This document shows positions 22,201-32,570 of a stretch of 64,000 nt of DNA, piece by piece. A model generated the notes under the pieces. The model was not told where the DNA came from and did not search any database. It worked only from the letters and a program-made list of their open reading frames with translations. Position 1 is the first letter of the stretch, and each line of letters opens with the position of its first letter. The stretch lies in the NCBI GenBank assembly GCA_003665825.1, contig QPFY01000008.1, positions 558,001 to 622,000 of the forward strand. Reading direction: 5' to 3'. This DNA comes from Microbotryum silenes-acaulis (Eukaryota; Basidiomycota; Microbotryomycetes; Microbotryales; Microbotryaceae). A program made the translations under genes and the position numbers.

Positions 22201-22447
22201 GATGATTCGTAGTAGTTACGGTGGCGAACGAGCGAACGCTTTGTGGGAACGATAGTCGATGTGGACTCGACGATCGAAGCGCAAGTCCGTGGCTGTAGTC
22301 AGCTGTATCGGCGCTGTCGTCGTCCTCGGCGTAACCAGCACGGGCTGCGTGGTCGCGGTCGCGGTGCTCGTCGTCGTCGCGGTCGTGGAGGCTGCGCGTT
22401 GTCGCTTTTGACAGGTATAAAGGCAAGTTCCGCACGTCGTGGGCCAT
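19206..22447 (-). CDS. Rho GTPase-activating protein (RhoGAP domain)
   Basis: Start ATG 22445-22447. The first ~430 residues are Ser/Pro/His-rich without a recognisable domain; a short basic segment FKDRFHAVGEQAKEWSGKGKGKIADAW follows. The GAP domain opens with GMAFGIKLDRAVQL and LPAVAYRCLQYLEEWGKKEEGIYR|IPGRSNMINQLRALF; the arginine finger is the Arg of GIYRIPG, about residue 552, and its codon is split by an intron (donor at 20791). Later exons give DKDLREIHPGDLDPH|AVASLFKLWLRE|LPESLISS and HLARLSSYSSANKMTLSNLRLILSPTF, including the conserved Asn of the NKM-NL block. A disordered tail ends DPWGLMRSVEKT. Known role: switching Cdc42/Rho off, hence polarity and wall growth. No PX, PH or F-BAR domain is visible; Bem3-like by the domain sequence only. 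Confidence 0.85.
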
Positions 22448-23267
22448 TCCCCCCGGGTCGTCGTAGGGAGATGGGCTCCGGGGTGCAAGAAGATCGTCGA
22501 CCGTGTGTCGCGGCGCTAGTCAGGCGTGACTGAGGGTGCGACAGACGGGGCGGTCTTGCGCGCTGCTTGCTGATGTGCTTCGGAAAAGGAGGCTCAGCCT
22601 GGCTCAGCGGACGCGTCGATCCATGCTACGGTGAAGTAGCGTTGGTACTCTGGGTCGGTCACGTAACTGTTGTAAACTAGCCAGGCACGAGGTCTCGACC
22701 CGGCTCGACTCCCTCCGGAGGGCCTGTGCAGGTACGGCTATACCCGGAATTTTTGTGTCGTTGCCGGAACACCGTCATTCTGATCCGATTCGCCAGCAAA
22801 CAAATCTTTAAATTATACCGTTGAACTATGACTTTTTGATCCCAAACCCTATGAGTATCGGAATCTCGATCGAATGACGAAATGAGCTAAAAAGGGGTAC
22901 CGGCGGCCCTGGGAGCTCGCTTGGGAAGGGGTCAATGCACGAATCCAAAGTCCACGCTTCTTTCAATGTAGATTCCTCACCTATCTGGTCCCATTGGTTC
23001 TAAAGCATCGGGGGGCGTCACTCACCCTCGACGCGACTTCGTTCGGCTCACGTGACTTCATTTACGATCGAACCTCAACCGCGCCCATATTCCTGTCCCC
23101 GTCCATAGACAAAGGGAGACGGACGACAAGACAACTTCTATGGATTGCAGCAACGGTTATATAGAAAAACACGAACATCAAGACATGTTTATAAGCCCTT
23201 GGCCCACGTTGTACGACTCTTAATAACATGTAAGAGTCGTCATACCACCTGGCTGGTAGTGGACCGT
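22448..23267. other. Spacer between RhoGAP promoter and GDA1 3' end
   Basis: 820 bp. Contains the RhoGAP upstream region; no coding, tRNA or repeat signal that I can support. A short B-box-like GGCTCGACTCC at about 22704 lacks pairing arms. Confidence 0.5.
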
Positions 23268-25494
23268 TCAGTCGGCACGGCATTTGAGACTCCCCTGGGC
23301 CATCGCCAAAGCCGCACCCAAAGCCCTGAGCAGAAATATCGAAAACGGTATCGTCAGTTCGGCAAAATCACAGATCTGCACGATATTTTCCCCACGACTC
23401 ACCATCCCAATTCAATCTCGCCGACCTTCTTCCCGATCCAAACCTGCCGTTCATCCTCGAGCTCGTACCCCAACGACAAGAGCGAGTACATGAACGTCAA
23501 ATCGAGGCAGTACTCGGGTCGACCATCGAGTTCCGACTTGGCCTCGGGATTGCCCTTGAAACGTGACCATGTGGGGGATTCTCGACCGGAGCACACGTCC
23601 GAAGTTAGTTTGCGCAGGTCCGAGATGGCGAAAGGGGAAGCGAGGCCAAGAGGGGCGATGCGATCGTAAAAGTACGACAGTCTGAAAAAGATTTACACAA
23701 AAACGTCAGAAATTGTCTCACGACACAGACACGACCCTGAGAAGACGAAGACTCACGCCCACACCTTGCCGGCAGCAAAGACCTCCCTAAGCGCAGGCTG
23801 GTACACCCCAGCAAAAGCACAAGGAGGTTCTACGCAAGCCGCATCCTTAGCAATCATAACATCGACCACGCGACGACATGCCTCGAACCCAGCCCCTGTC
23901 CCAACCATCGTGACATGGACTTCCTTCCGACCCGGCGGATCGAGCTTGACGACCTTGGTCTCGCCCTTGAACATACAAGGGTTCGGGATCCTCGTCTTCT
24001 CGGTCAAATCGTCCCACTCAATCGCTCTCCCCGTGGGTGCCGACAACCACACGTAGGAGAATGCGACGAGGTTGTGCACGGCGCGACGGGCCTGCATCAG
24101 ACCGTAGCCAAGATGCGAGTGCTGGTACAAGGTGTGGGGCTGGCCGGCAAAGTCGAGGTCGTAGACGTGGTCCCCCGGTGCGAGCTTTTGCTTTGACGCG
24201 GGACCGAATGTCGGCTCAAAGACGATTTGCGTCGATGCACCACCCAGGTCCATGATGGCCGCTGAGCCGGCGGGGTTGACCGTCTTGGGCCCGATCAGGC
24301 CAAGCAGCTGGGGAGAGATTGGAACGAGTAAAATGAGTATGACGAGAAGAGCAAATAAGCGTCGAGGCACCCACCGAGTTGATCGTGATCCAAGCATAAA
24401 CACCTGGCAAGGACCATTGTAGAGAAATTAGCTTCCCGTGCCACCCGGAACGTTAAACCAGACAGAGCCAGCAACAAACCTTCATCTCGCCCATCCATGA
24501 TGACGACCCCATCATCAACAACCGAGAAGGGGAACTCCTTCCTCATCCACCTTTCAACCTCCCTCAAAATCTCATTGCTTTCCCTCTCTCCCAACAACCG
24601 CAATCCAGCCGTAGCTTTGACCGCGACGGGGGTGCAGCTCCGTTCGGACGGGGGTACTTCCGCAACGGCATGGTCCATCAACCCACGCAGAGATTCCGCC
24701 GCGTCCTGGGGTCGACCCACGTACGACGACAGCCCTGGTTTGGTAGTGTAAAAGCCCTCATGCTCAAGTTTGGGAACAGCGTGGGGCGAAGGATCGCACT
24801 GCGAAAACGTGTAGACGTGCATGCGCGAGCCGGTCGAGCCGGCATCGATCATGAGCGCGTACGAGGTCGCCGTCTTCCCTGGTGGAGGGGTGCACCGACT
24901 CGAGCCTTTCGAGGGTTGCTTTTGAGGTGATTCAGGGGGAAGGTTGGGTTCAATGTCATCAACCTTGTTGTCGTCACCACCGTTAGGAGTCGTGATGAGG
25001 TCGGTCGAGGCGTGGTTGTGCGCGGCCTCGTCTACGCCGGAGAAAGACCCTGTCCCCGTCCCCTTGCCGAACCAAAAGATGAGAAGCAGCAGCGATCCAG
25101 CGATGATGGCAATGCGTTTGGGTGTGAGCGCGCGAAACGGATGGGATCCTGGCGAGGATGATGCGCCCGGGTGTCCGAGTCGGCCGTTGTTGTGCCGGCC
25201 GTTGAGCGCGCCTCGTGCGAGGTTCATCTCGAGATCAAAGTCGTCTTCTTGGCCTGCACCGGCGTGGTCGTTCTCGTGCTCGTGGTCGTTGCCGTCTCCT
25301 TCGTCGTCTTCCTCGGTTCCAGTGGCCTGGTAGTCGCCCTTGGTCCGGGTGCGGATGGGGCTGGCGTCGTGGCGAGTCTGGGACCGAGACGTGGAGGCCA
25401 AAGACGCGGCGGTGCTCTGGCCGGGCGAGGTGATGGAGATGGTCGGAGTGCTCGGAGTGGTCGTACTGGTACTGTGGGGCGGGTACGACACCAT
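23268..25494 (-). CDS. GDA1: Golgi guanosine diphosphatase (GDA1/CD39 family)
   Basis: Converts GDP to GMP in the Golgi lumen, which drives GDP-mannose import for glycosylation. Start chosen at ATG 25492-25494 (MVSYPPHS); the frame is open further but without support. A cytoplasmic acidic, His/Asp-rich N-terminus precedes one signal-anchor helix (KRIAIIAGSLLLLIFWFG), type II topology. Apyrase regions in order: ACR1 MIDAGSTGSRMHVYTF, ACR2 AVKATAGLRLLG, ACR3 (catalytic Glu) in E-G-VYAWITINS, ACR4 IMDLGGASTQIVFEP, and ACR5-like SLLSLGYELEDERQVWIGKKVGEIELGW|ALGAAL. Introns at about 24475-24410, 24360-24308, 23757-23683 and 23393-23323 restore frame. The C-terminus is AQGSLKCRAD. All key residues are present. 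Confidence 0.93.
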
Positions 25495-25866
25495 ACAGGC
25501 TGCGAAGGCTGAAAACAAAGAACGAGTAGAACAGCAAGAGCTACAGTTGAAGGGCGCCGGGGTTACACGCTGACCGTCGATAGCGACTATTAGGTGCCAA
25601 CCACTTGCCAACCGCGCCACGCGACTCGAACAGAACGCGATCCTTCGCAGCACCTTGAAGCGGCGTTAAGCGGCCGGAGTGAGGGTAATAAGTGCACAAC
25701 TGAAAGCTTTCTTTTAGACTTTTGCGACCGAGCATCTCCTTTCCATGCAAAAGAGAACGCAATGTATCATGGCAACAACAATACAGTACGACTCGGCGCC
25801 TGTTGTCGCACCCCTGTCCCGGCCGTCCACGCCTGACCCAGCGAGAAGTGCCTCCCTTCTATCTCC
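25495..25866. promoter_or_regulatory. GDA1 upstream region
   Basis: 372 bp between GDA1 start and the stop of the next minus-strand gene. It must hold the GDA1 promoter and the neighbour's terminator; no motif stands out. Confidence 0.45.
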
Positions 25867-27548
25867 TCAATCCGAATCGCTACTCTGATCGCCGAGGAAA
25901 GCCCCGAACTTGCGTTTTGGAGCAATGGATTTGCCTTCGCCCTCAGTTTCACTACCACTCCTGGTATCGTCATCGTCATCATCGGCAGCTCGAGCGGGCA
26001 GCTTTTTCCCCGTTCGGAGTCCGGTCAAGATGGGGGCGCCGGAGAGTTCCTGTATAGCGTGCGAAGAAAGGAGGTTGGATCAGGTTGGACATAGGATATA
26101 TCATGTAACGACCTGCACTACCAATGGCCGAGAGATCATTTCAAAGCACTCACCTCCATCTCCCTCGTCAACTCCCTCTTCTCGCCAACCTTCTTCGCAT
26201 GGGCCAAGCTCGGCAACATCCCACGGAGCCCACTGCCACACTTGAGCCCTGCCTCTCTCAAAAGCCCTTCCAAAAGATCCATTCTCGCCTTGACCGATAA
26301 TGTCCGCTCCGCTCCAGTCGAGGCATTGAAAGGCCGAGCCGTCCCTGAGGCAGCGACCAAGCCCTATGTTCGACGCTTGCCCAAGTCAGTCGTGGGGCTT
26401 CTCTGGCTTTTTGAAGCCGGAAGCGAGACTGACCTTGAGTTTATTGATCCTCGCTTCTTCTTCGTCCGTCCCCTTCTCTGCATCACCTTCCTTCCGCGCT
26501 GGCCCACTAGCCGAAGACTTCTTCAATGTCTTCCCTTTCTCTTTCGCGGACCCAGTCTTGTTCTTCGAACTCGATTCTTCCGAAGCCCTCTTCTTCTTCT
26601 TCCGAGGCTTTTCCTCGCCATCCTCTACATCGCTAGCGACAGCCCGTCGTTGTTTCCGAGGCGTAGCACTCGAATCGTCCGAATCGTCGATCGTCTCGGC
26701 CGACTTGAAACTGGTCAATGTTGAACTCTTCTTGGACGCCTTCTTCGACTGAACCTCCGAATTAGCTTTACGAGATGCAGATTTGCCCGACTTGGACTGA
26801 GCAGGACGTGTTGAAGTTTCGGATGCGGTGTTGTCGTCGTCATCGTCCGAGCCGCTGCCTCCGTTGTCGGGTCGGCCGAGCAGCCCTTCCTCAGGTTCAA
26901 TAAAGTCATCCATATCATCCTCATCCTCGTCCACCTCATCATCCTCATCATCCATATCACCAAGTGCACCGTTAACACCAAAGACGGCCCCCACAAATGT
27001 CTGTACGGAAACTGTCCCTCATCAGCTCGTGACCACAAGGCAGAAATGACGCGTCGCGTCGCGCTGCTTTGAACGACATTCGGACTAACATTGAGGTTCT
27101 TGTTCGCTGCTCGGTCGTACTTGGTCGAAGCCCTGGTTTTCGACTTCTTTGTTGGTGGCTCCACTTCTTGCTCGTCTTCTTCATCATCACTTGTTTTAAC
27201 CTTCGCTTTGGTTGTTGTCCCCTTCTTCCCCATGGACTTCTTGACCGGCGAGCTTGCGGGACTCGCCGTAGGCTGTGTAAATCCACCCACAATTCAAGTC
27301 ATAAAGTACACACCCCAATCTCCAAACCAATGAGACACCAAGCCCTCCGAAACACTAACCATGTCTTGCTGAGCCCACCACTCCTTGATATCCCCCTTGA
27401 GTTCCTTCCACTCCTCGTCCTCGCAAGTCCAACCGTGATCCTCGTCCAGGCGTTGTCGAATCTTTTTGATTGTCATGGTTTCGAGGGTACCATTACGGTG
27501 ACTAGTGGTGTGAACTCGTTCGAGTTGACGAGTTGGGATTGAGCGCAT
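25867..27548 (-). CDS. Chromatin protein: DEK_C-like N-terminus plus HIRIP3-type histone-chaperone C-terminus
   Basis: Start ATG 27546-27548. The first exon encodes a DEK_C-like helical unit (TMTIKKIRQRLDEDHGWTCEDEEWKELKGDIKEWWAQQDM). The middle is a long acidic/basic disordered region (GDMDDEDDEVDEDEDD; KPRKKKKRAS) with NLS-like runs. The C-terminal part reads EEEARINKLK|GTARPFNAS...TLSVKARMDLLEGLLREAGLKCGSGLRGMLPSLAHAKKVGEKRELTREME|ELSGAPILTG and ends KRKFGAFLGDQSSDSD, which resembles the HIRIP3/CHZ histone-binding region. An intron with donor GTCAGT near 26442 and a CTGAC branch point removes an apparent stop at 26386. HIRIP3 is known as an H2A-H2B chaperone; assigning that role here is inference. 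Confidence 0.72.
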
Positions 27549-27932
27549 CTTGGAGGGCTCGGTCAGATGAGACGGTCCGAGTCGTGGGAAGGGAAGCGAG
27601 AGCCAGCGCAATGCTCGATCTGGACACCCCCTGGCGCCCGTGGCCCGTTGGACTTGACTGCGAAACTCAACCTCACCGTACATCGCTCTCAGCCGTAATC
27701 CAAACCTTCTTAAGGGCAATGTCCCATAGGAAAAAACAGTTGGGAAAGAAAACAGATTCGATGATTACAGTGGACTTTTAGCATAACTAGCGCACAAAAG
27801 AAAGAAGAAAGAGAAGACTCGGAGGGCAGTTTCATGTAATCGGAGAGCACACATTGAAATCAAGGTATATGGGCAACAGCTAAAACACGATTACTCAAGG
27901 GAGAAGCACACGGATGACTTGGGTGTCATCAT
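27549..27932. other. Spacer between HAM1-like 3' end and chromatin-protein promoter
   Basis: 384 bp, AT-richer in 27720-27900, consistent with a 3' UTR and terminator of the HAM1-like gene. No gene. Confidence 0.5.
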
Positions 27933-30900
27933 CTACTTGGGCAACTCAACAGGGGTTGGCTGCGCGAGGTGTGCGATGCCGGGTCCACCTCCGGAAATGG
28001 CCGGTGCGGGTTCGTTGTTGAACTTGGGCGCGGTGGTGTTGTTCAGAATCGGCTTGGACGAAGTCGTTCCCGAAGGCAGACTCGATCCGCTCGAAGGGAC
28101 GGGCGCGGTGGCGTTGGTCTGAATCGGCTTGGACGAAGTCGTTCTCGAAGGCAGACTCGATCCGCTCGAAGGGACGATGTCGAAAGCGGACGACTTCCAC
28201 CCGTCCTCTCTCGATTCCTGCGCGCGGTCGGCCTTCTCGCCCTGCATCTCGACGATCGAGTTGGGCAAGGTGACGTTAATCAACTTGCTCTCGCGGCGAG
28301 CGGTGATGTTGAACTGCGCGTCAGAGTGCTTCTCGGCGACCTTCTCGGCCTCGCGCTTCTTGTCGCGCAAAGCGGCCTTGACGGCATCGAACTTGTTGTC
28401 AACACCCTCGGCCTCCTGGGCGGCCTCGAGGCGCTCGGCAATATCGGCGATCTGCGCGTCGAGTTGCTGCAAGCCCGAGCGGATGGCACCCTCGATGGCG
28501 GCGGCGATACCCTTCTTGATCAAACCCGAAGCCAAAGGCTTGATGAGACTGATCAGGAACGAGTGCTTGGACTCGCGAACAGCGAACTTCATCGAGTCGA
28601 TCTTGATCTTGCAGTCGACGACCCTGAAGGCGTGGTGGGCCTTGCCCGTGGACTCGATGTGAATCTTGCCCGACACACCGTTGCCGGAGATCTGGACGTC
28701 GGCGATACCCGAGTCGGTGAGCTTGGGGAAGCCCTGCTTCTTCTTGATGTAAAAGGCAACGTCCTTCAAGTCGGCCTGCACCTGCGAGAACGACAGGACG
28801 AACGAGTGCTTGCTAATGTCACGGATCTGGTCGTACGGCGAGAGCTTGAAGTAGTTCTTGGCCTCGATCTCGATGATGTTGGGGATGAGGTTCTGTGACT
28901 CGAGGGTAAGGTTCTCGATGACAACGTCGAGCTCACGGTCGGTGTACTCGATGCGGGGGATGGGGACGTAGCCGACGTTCTTGGCGAGGGCGGGGAGGAT
29001 GATGGAGCGGACGTCGTTCCAGAGGTGCGCCTTGTACTTGAGGCTGCCCTCGCTGTCGTACAGGAGGTCGGTCGTCAGCTTTTTGACGCCGTTGCCGAGC
29101 TCGACGTTGAGCGGATCGTCGGCGTAGGAGGTGAAGAACTGTTGGATCGAGTCAAATAGCGCGTCCTTGTGGCCGGCGTACCTGCCCGTCTTGGGGTCGT
29201 AGAACTTCTTGCTTTCCTCGAAAAGCCTGTTGCCTTCCTTGTCGCACTGTTCCTCCATGACGTAGCCGGGCTCCTGGAGGACCTGGCGGACATAGTTGTC
29301 AAGCTTGTTGAACCACGCAGCAAGCTCGTCGTCGTCCTTAGCATCCTTGTAGAGCTGGTTGACGGCATCGAACATGGGCTGCATCGACTGCCCGTTAGCG
29401 AAGCGCTCAAGCAAGGTGCGGAGCTCCTTCTCGGCCTGCTGGAAGGCCTCGTCGTTGCGGAGCGTGATGGCCTTGTCGCCGGACTGCGAGGTCGCGTCCT
29501 TGGCGACACCGTGGTAGGACTCGGCACGCTCAAGGAAGAACTCGATCGCCTCCTGGTAGTCGCGATGGCTCTGGTTCTCGACGATGATCTTCTTCAAGCG
29601 GTAGATGAAACGCTCGCGGCGCTCCTCGGGGAACTTGTCCTTGGCATAGCTCTATCAATCGAGGCCACAAAGGCTCGGGTCAGCTACTTGTACCAAAAAT
29701 CGACGCCAAGAGTGAAACAAGACATACCTTGGCCTGCTCGAGCTGCTCTTTGGCCTTGTCCTTGTGCTCCTGGGGGATCCTATCCCTGAACTCGGCGACC
29801 TTATTACCGAGCTTCTCGCCCTTGGCCTTGACCTTGTCGCCCTCCTCCTGGGCCTGGTTGAGACCAGCATCCTTGGCGGCACGGGCTCGATCCTCATCAC
29901 GGGCGACCTCGCCACCGGCGGCTTGTTGTCCCCGGTCGGCGGCATGAGCGACATTTTGGGCGTGGCCCTGCGCCTGGTTCGCTACGTCGTTCTTGAACTC
30001 CTCGCGCTTGGCTTGGGCATCGTGCCTGGCTTGTACGAGCTGATCACGCGTCTCGCCGAGACCAGTATCGGGGGCATATTGGTGGACGCCACGCTTCTCG
30101 CCGTTGGGGCCGACCCACTCCTTGGAAGGAGCGGTCTCGTCGATTTGCTGCAACTCGCTCTCGCTGGGTCGAGCGACCTCCGAGGCCTTGGCGGCAGCGT
30201 CGGCAGCGACGTCGCGGCCGAGGATGCCAACATCTTTCAAGAGCTTGCGGGCCTCGGAGTTGGTGAAGAGCAACTTCGCGAGCGTGCGGAGATGTTCAAT
30301 GGCTTGCTCGCCATCCTTCTGGGTGTCGTCCTTGTTGACGGAGGTGCTGACCTTGGACAAATCGCCCTTAGAGTAGTCGACGTCACGGGTGCTGCGAAGG
30401 TGGCGAAGGACTTGTCAGTTGTTGAAATGCTATATTCTGACGTGCAACAACGTACTGGTAGATGAAGTTTTGCAAGAGCTCGTCGGCATTTCGCTCCTCG
30501 ACCATCTGCTTGGCAGTTCGGATCAAATCTATCAAGAGAGCAGGTTCAAAGAGACCCAGTCAATTTTCAATGCTCAAAGACAAGTATGATAAAAAAACAT
30601 CTTAAAAAGCGCGATGTAGGGAAATCTCGACGAGGCAAATCGATCGAGAATTCGGTGGGGCGAGACGGAGAAAAAAAAGGGGGCTCACCTCTGAAGTCCT
30701 CAATGAGTCCTCGGCCGTCCTTGGAGAGCTTCTTCTCGTCGATGGGGGAGTGGCCGATGACATAATCGAGAGTCTCGGAGATCTGCTCGGGGGCGAAAGA
30801 AAAAGAGCGAGAGCGATTGACCGAAGGCGAAGCCGAGGAGGAGGGGGGCGGAAGTGGAAGCGAGTCAGAAGCGAGAGCGCGCGCGCGGCAAAAAAAACGA

Positions 30901-31216
30901 CGTCAGCGTCAGCGGTCGCCACGTATGTGGTCATTTCTCGGTCAAGGTCGGCAAAGCTCCTCGATGCAAAATCGCGGTTCAACGCCGGCATCGGTAGCGA
31001 ACACTGGCTGGCTCAAAGAAGAGGAAGAAGAAAGACGAGAAAACATACCTGTCGGTTCGAGGGCATCTTGCCCTGTCGGAACGCCTCGATGACGCCGTAG
31101 AGGTTCATCTTTCGCTCGACATCCTTGGCCTTGAGTTTGGCGTCGGTCGGCGCCGTGACGGAGCCCGCGGCGGGGTTGGTGCTGATCTGCTTGAAAGCAG
31201 CGGGGGTTTGCGACAT
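27933..31216 (-). CDS. HAM1-like protein (DUF4449, TULIP-fold lipid-binding family)
   Basis: Start ATG 31214-31216 (MSQTPAAFKQI). Exons give KDVERKMNLYGVIEAFRQGKMPSNRQ, ISETLDYVIGHSPIDEKKLS, RTAKQMVEERNADELLQNFIY, then EQAIEHLRTLAKLLFTNSEARKLLKDVGIL and a 110-residue Ala/Gln/Lys-rich, LEA-like coiled stretch, followed by the conserved C-terminal half (SYHGVAKD, IPRIEYTDRELDVVIENL, NYFKLSPYD, HSFVLSFSQVQADLKDVAFYIKKKQGFPKLTDSG, GKIHIESTGKAHHAFRVVD, SKHSFLISLIKPLASG). These match the fungus-specific HAM1-like N/C domains; the C-domain is related to BPI/TULIP lipid-transfer folds. Lipid binding at membrane contacts is inference. The tail carries a 25-residue tandem repeat. No signal peptide or TM. 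Confidence 0.85.
28026..28174 (-). repeat. 75-bp tandem duplication in HAM1-like gene
   Basis: Two near-identical 75-bp units, 75 bp apart and in frame, encode the repeated peptide PSSGSSLPS-TTSSKPI. Only a few substitutions separate the copies, so the duplication is recent. Confidence 0.85.
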
Positions 31217-32570
31217 GATGGATGGAATATGCACGGACGCTGTTGGATCGTGGGAGAGGAAGGAGGTAGAGAAGCGCAGCGGCGAAAAGGGCGGGAAGAG
31301 AAGAGCGTAAGGGAGGGGCAAAAGGAGAGAGGTCGGACCAAAGTCAAAAGAAGAAATCAGCCAACCGTTCCAAGACTAGAGGCACCCAGAGGAAGGCTAG
31401 GGTCACAAAAAAGTGACTGGGCTCCGGAGTGGATGGAGTACTCTGAGTGCAGTAGAGCAGATTCGTGCCCCGGGTGCCAGTGCGAGACCATTTCCGAGGA
31501 GCACAATCGGTCGATTCTCGATTCCCAGACTGCGGAAACTCGACTTACTAGGTGTAGAACAGGAGGATGGGTTGATTAAGCCTAGTACTGGTGTGTGTAG
31601 TAGTAGTTCCACTAGTACTTTGAATGTTAAGAGTAAGATAGGTAGGGGGAAGAGAAGGAGGGAGAAAGAGCTGGGACGGAAAAGTGATGCTGGGTCATGC
31701 ATCGGGAGAACGGGTCATTTCATCGCGCACTAATACGTCATCGCATCGCGACTCGCGCGTCGCCACCCAAATTCACATGCGCATGTCAAGCGTGCGAGAG
31801 CGCGCGCGCCTTTACGCTTCTCGGGCTAGTCTCGGCCTAGAGGTCTAGCCTTCTCACCACCCTGCGAGGCCCTTGATTGCTTTACCCTATGACGCGTTTC
31901 CTTGGGTGAGTGGCACTGCTTGAACGACTTTCCACCGCTGGTCAATCGATCGGCGTCCGGAAGTCCCTTTCTCCCCCCTTCAGGCTCGGAAATAAAAAAC
32001 AGTGATCGGTCGGATCCCCAAGGAGCACCACCAGCTGGCAAATCTTAAACGGACCGGCATAGTGCCAGTCCTTCAAGCATGTGATCCACAGAAACTAGCG
32101 TCATTTGTAACAACCTATTACTAGCTGTTCGTGGTGGATGTGCTATCATTCACTAGTCTTTCAAGCAAGCGTCCCGGAGTCCGAGTGCTTGAAAAATCAA
32201 TGGGCAGACTCGTCGCACTGGTCCGGCGCGCGCGCGTCACGACTGTAAGGTATGCGCCTCTGATGTGCATAAAATACAATCTGTCGTTCTTGACCGCTAG
32301 GCTAAAAGCAAGTCGTAACTAACTAGAACTCGGCAGTTCTAGCTACTCAGAGGCTACTTATAGGGCTGTTCTGTAAGGCATCCCCTTACAACGACGCCTT
32401 CCGGCCGCGCCGTGGCGGGCACGGGGGGGGGGAGGAACGCCACATCAAGAGTCGAGGGTTCAGGAGGAGTTCACATAACTACAAGACTCATATCATGTCG
32501 TCCATTCCAATGGACCATGAACCTCCCCTCCTTTTCATCGCTACAATGTACATTCCCCACTCGACCGTCC
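31217..32570. other. Long spacer upstream of HAM1-like gene
   Basis: About 1.35 kb between two minus-strand genes. GC-alternating tracts occur near 31800 and 32228. Short frames in both strands have no recognisable content. I see no tRNA arms. It should contain the HAM1-like promoter and Nup2 3' region. Confidence 0.5.

Noticed and set aside
22620..22720. Possible tRNA (B-box-like GGCTCGACTCC)
   Set aside because: Neither a pairing T-stem nor an anticodon arm or acceptor stem can be drawn around it.
27969..28898. 309-residue open frame on the plus strand opposite the HAM1-like gene (also 29764-30465, 233 residues)
   Set aside because: Shadows of a GC-rich coding strand with strong third-position bias; Leu/Gly/Arg/Asp-skewed composition and no domain, while the minus strand has a clear conserved protein.
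32131..32322. Short frame and GC-alternating tract in the 31.2-32.6 kb spacer
   Set aside because: No coding features; the CGCGCG run is simple sequence.
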